A DNA stretch of 7,536 bases from an archaeon. Its GTDB lineage: Archaea; Nanobdellota; Nanobdellia; Woesearchaeales; ARS49. The stretch's first letter is position 1. Each line of letters begins with the position of its first letter. The notes below the pieces were generated by a model. That model searched no databases, had not been told where the DNA came from, and worked only from the letters and a program-made list of their open reading frames with translations. The position numbers were made by a program, and so were the translations under genes. Shown here piece after piece: positions 6,412 through 7,536 of this stretch. The DNA is taken from contig JACRAI010000066.1 in assembly GCA_016213425.1 (NCBI GenBank), forward strand, positions 1 to 7,536, read 5' to 3'.

Positions 6412-6428
6412 AAAGTTAAAATAACTTT
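6412..6428. repeat. Perfect inverted repeat AAAGTTA-N3-TAACTTT
   Basis: Seven-base arms around AAA form a perfect dyad that begins seven bases after the serS stop. On the minus strand it is followed by the T-rich TTCTTTATTTTCTTA, so it could fold as a weak terminator hairpin between serS and the aminotransferase gene. It also sits about 20-35 bases before the aminotransferase ATG, where a promoter or operator would lie. Confidence 0.45.
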
Positions 6429-6435
6429 CGGTTGG

Positions 6436-7395
6436 TTACTTTAACACTTCGATACCATCCATGTAAGGAGTCAATACTTTCGGTATTTTTACTGTTCCAT
6501 CTTTTTGTTGAAAATTGTTCAGTATTGCTATTAGTATTCTATTCGCTACTCCTCCAGTGGCATATATAGTGTGTGCAAATTCTTCTTTTCCTTCACCAAC
6601 ACATTTTATTTTTCCTCTTCTAGCCTGAAAACTTCCAGTCATTCCTATACTTCCTGCTTCTCCCCATCTTTCTTCTCCCGCTAACCAAACTTCAATATCT
6701 TTCTCAATGGTTGCTTTGTTTGGCATATCATTTGCTCTGTGAGTTATTATTCTGTGGGGGATTTCCAGCAGAGTGTAGAGTTCTTTTAAGTCTTCAAAAA
6801 TTTGGTTGAATTCTTTCTCTTCATTTTCTTTTGTTGTTATGTGAGTTAATTCTACTTTGTCAAATTGGTGGGTTCTGTAAAGTCCTTTATCATCTGCATG
6901 AGTTCCTGCTTCTCTTCTGAAACAAGGGGTGTATACCACAAATTTTTTTGGTAATTCATTTTTATTGAATGTATCGTTCTTTAGTGAGGCGAGTACTGAA
7001 ATTTCTCCAGTTCCTACAAATACTTTTCCATCTTCTGTTTTATAAACCTCTTTTTCTCCGCCAGGATAATGGCCTGTTATGTATAAGTTTTCTTCGTTTA
7101 CAAAGTAAGGCGGTATTAATTCAAAATATTCTTTTTTTCTCCAAAAATCTAAAGCAAAATTTGTGATTGCGCGTGCTAATCTTGCCGCATTTCCTTTTAA
7201 CACCCATCCTCTATCGCCTGCGGCTTTTATGCCTCTTTTGAAGTCTGCTAGATCTAATTGTGTGAGAAGTTCCCAATTTGTTTTTGGTTTAAATGTAAAT
7301 TTAGGTTTTTTAATTTTGCTTTCCCAATCAACACGATCTTCTTCACTTATTGGAACGTCTTTATGAAGAACATTGGGTAATTGATATGATATCAT
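6436..7395 (-). CDS. serS: Seryl-tRNA synthetase, catalytic domain (out of frame with its N-terminal arm)
   Basis: This frame encodes the class II catalytic domain of SerRS, which makes seryl-adenylate and charges tRNA-Ser. From the ATG at 7395 it is 319 residues: LPNVLHKDVP (6-15) is the arm-to-core junction; NWELLTQLDLADF and the motif 1 region (EYFELIPPYFV, 89-99) follow; Thr129 and Glu131 form TGE; motif 2 is CFRREAGTHADD with Arg160, then YRTHQFDKVE; FQARR is 256-260; motif 3 has Arg286 and ends FQQKDGTVKIP and LTPYM. Unlike most SerRS, the loop before FQARR lacks the usual Asn and Asp (residues 248-255 read GSIGMTGS), and motif 3 has NNFQ where ENYQ is usual. The tRNA-binding arm is encoded upstream but in another frame, so the ATG at 7395 is probably not the natural start. 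No ribosome-binding site precedes it. Confidence 0.9.
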   Translation of the reverse strand: MISYQLPNVLHKDVPISEEDRVDWESKIKKPKFTFKPKTNWELLTQLDLADFKRGIKAAGDRGWVLKGNAARLARAITNFALDFWRKKEYFELIPPYFVNEENLYITGHYPGGEKEVYKTEDGKVFVGTGEISVLASLKNDTFNKNELPKKFVVYTPCFRREAGTHADDKGLYRTHQFDKVELTHITTKENEEKEFNQIFEDLKELYTLLEIPHRIITHRANDMPNKATIEKDIEVWLAGEERWGEAGSIGMTGSFQARRGKIKCVGEGKEEFAHTIYATGGVANRILIAILNNFQQKDGTVKIPKVLTPYMDGIEVLK

Positions 7396-7536
7396 ATTCT
7401 TCGCTTAATTTTTTGTGCTTAACTTCTAGTTTTTTTATTTCTTCATTGTTATCTTGGCTTTTTTTGATTAATTTATCAACCGCTTCTCCTTTTTTTCTCA
7501 AAGTGTTAATTGCGGTAGTGAGCTCATTTCTTTCGC
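7361..7536 (-). pseudogene. serS: Seryl-tRNA synthetase N-terminal arm fragment, frame-shifted from the catalytic domain
   Basis: The first full codon on the minus strand begins at 7534, and the frame runs to a TAA at 7363-7361. It gives 57 residues of charged coiled coil: ERNELTTAIN, then LRKKGEAVDKLIKK, then LEVKHKKLSEEYDIIS. This is the second half of the long antiparallel arm by which bacterial-type and most archaeal SerRS bind the long variable arm of tRNA-Ser; the first half lies beyond the right edge. It overlaps the catalytic frame by 35 bases. Skipping a single base (for example the A at 7381) joins EEYDIIS to LPNVLHKDVP, giving the expected family junction. One gene with a one-base insertion or two-base loss, a sequencing error, a +1 recoding event or a true two-piece enzyme are all possible; an error or mutation is most likely. 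Confidence 0.75.
7384..7397. repeat. Perfect 14-base palindrome at the serS frame break
   Basis: ATATGATATCATAT is its own reverse complement. It spans the apparent ATG (7395-7393) of the catalytic frame and lies inside the 7363-7404 interval to which the frame change is confined. Confidence 0.6.

Noticed and set aside
6969..7366. Two plus-strand open frames opposite serS
   Set aside because: Both are antisense to the conserved catalytic domain of SerRS and encode low-complexity, Leu/Phe-rich sequence.
7361..7366. +1 shift at the arm frame's own stop codon (TCA TAA)
   Set aside because: Shifting there would lose the conserved LPN..H junction, so the frame change must occur earlier, around 7381-7396.

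Overview
The window looks like chromosomal DNA from an AT-rich, gene-dense archaeon, most plausibly a small-genome DPANN-type lineage (Woesearchaeota/Pacearchaeota-like). The reasons are a TATA box of archaeal form (TTTAAATATA, 2914-2923 minus), a GGTGA ribosome-binding site, several genes with no leader motif that look leaderless, a winged-helix/membrane fusion regulator of a kind common in archaea, and very lysine/isoleucine-rich proteins. The lineage is an inference from style; there is no rRNA or marker tree here.

Layout. Bases 2-697 (+) hold the C-terminal part of a protein resembling the TraB/PrgY (Tiki/GumN-like) superfamily. It converges on a minus-strand gene train that fills the rest of the window. 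The 698-905 convergent gap holds T-rich stop signals for both strands and a GC-richer, structured patch (about 743-835) that is a candidate non-coding RNA. Read in transcription order (right to left), the minus strand carries: serS (seryl-tRNA synthetase, truncated at the right edge and broken by a frame change near 7363-7404), a class I/II PLP aminotransferase, a membrane-anchored winged-helix regulator overlapping the aminotransferase by 4 bases (ATGA), an unrecognised 515-residue soluble protein with a GTG start, and then a separately promoted pair. That pair is a secreted/membrane protein with a cysteine-containing ectodomain and four transmembrane helices, tightly coupled (TAGGAGGTAAAAAATG junction) to a SIMPL/DUF541 lipoprotein.

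Functionally there are two blocks. The right-hand block is housekeeping: serine charging and amino-acid transamination, with a membrane-linked transcription factor co-translated with the aminotransferase. The left-hand minus block is a cell-envelope pair whose products are probably displayed on the outer face of the membrane. Two perfect inverted repeats lie 7-8 bases after stop codons in the two largest minus-strand gaps (6412-6428 and 2937-2952); the second also sits just upstream of the envelope promoter.

The most notable items are the serS frame break beside a perfect 14-base palindrome, the structured convergent intergenic region, and the unknown 515-residue protein whose C-terminal half has a layout reminiscent of a zincin without its metal site. 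I see no mobile element, CRISPR array, tRNA or rRNA.
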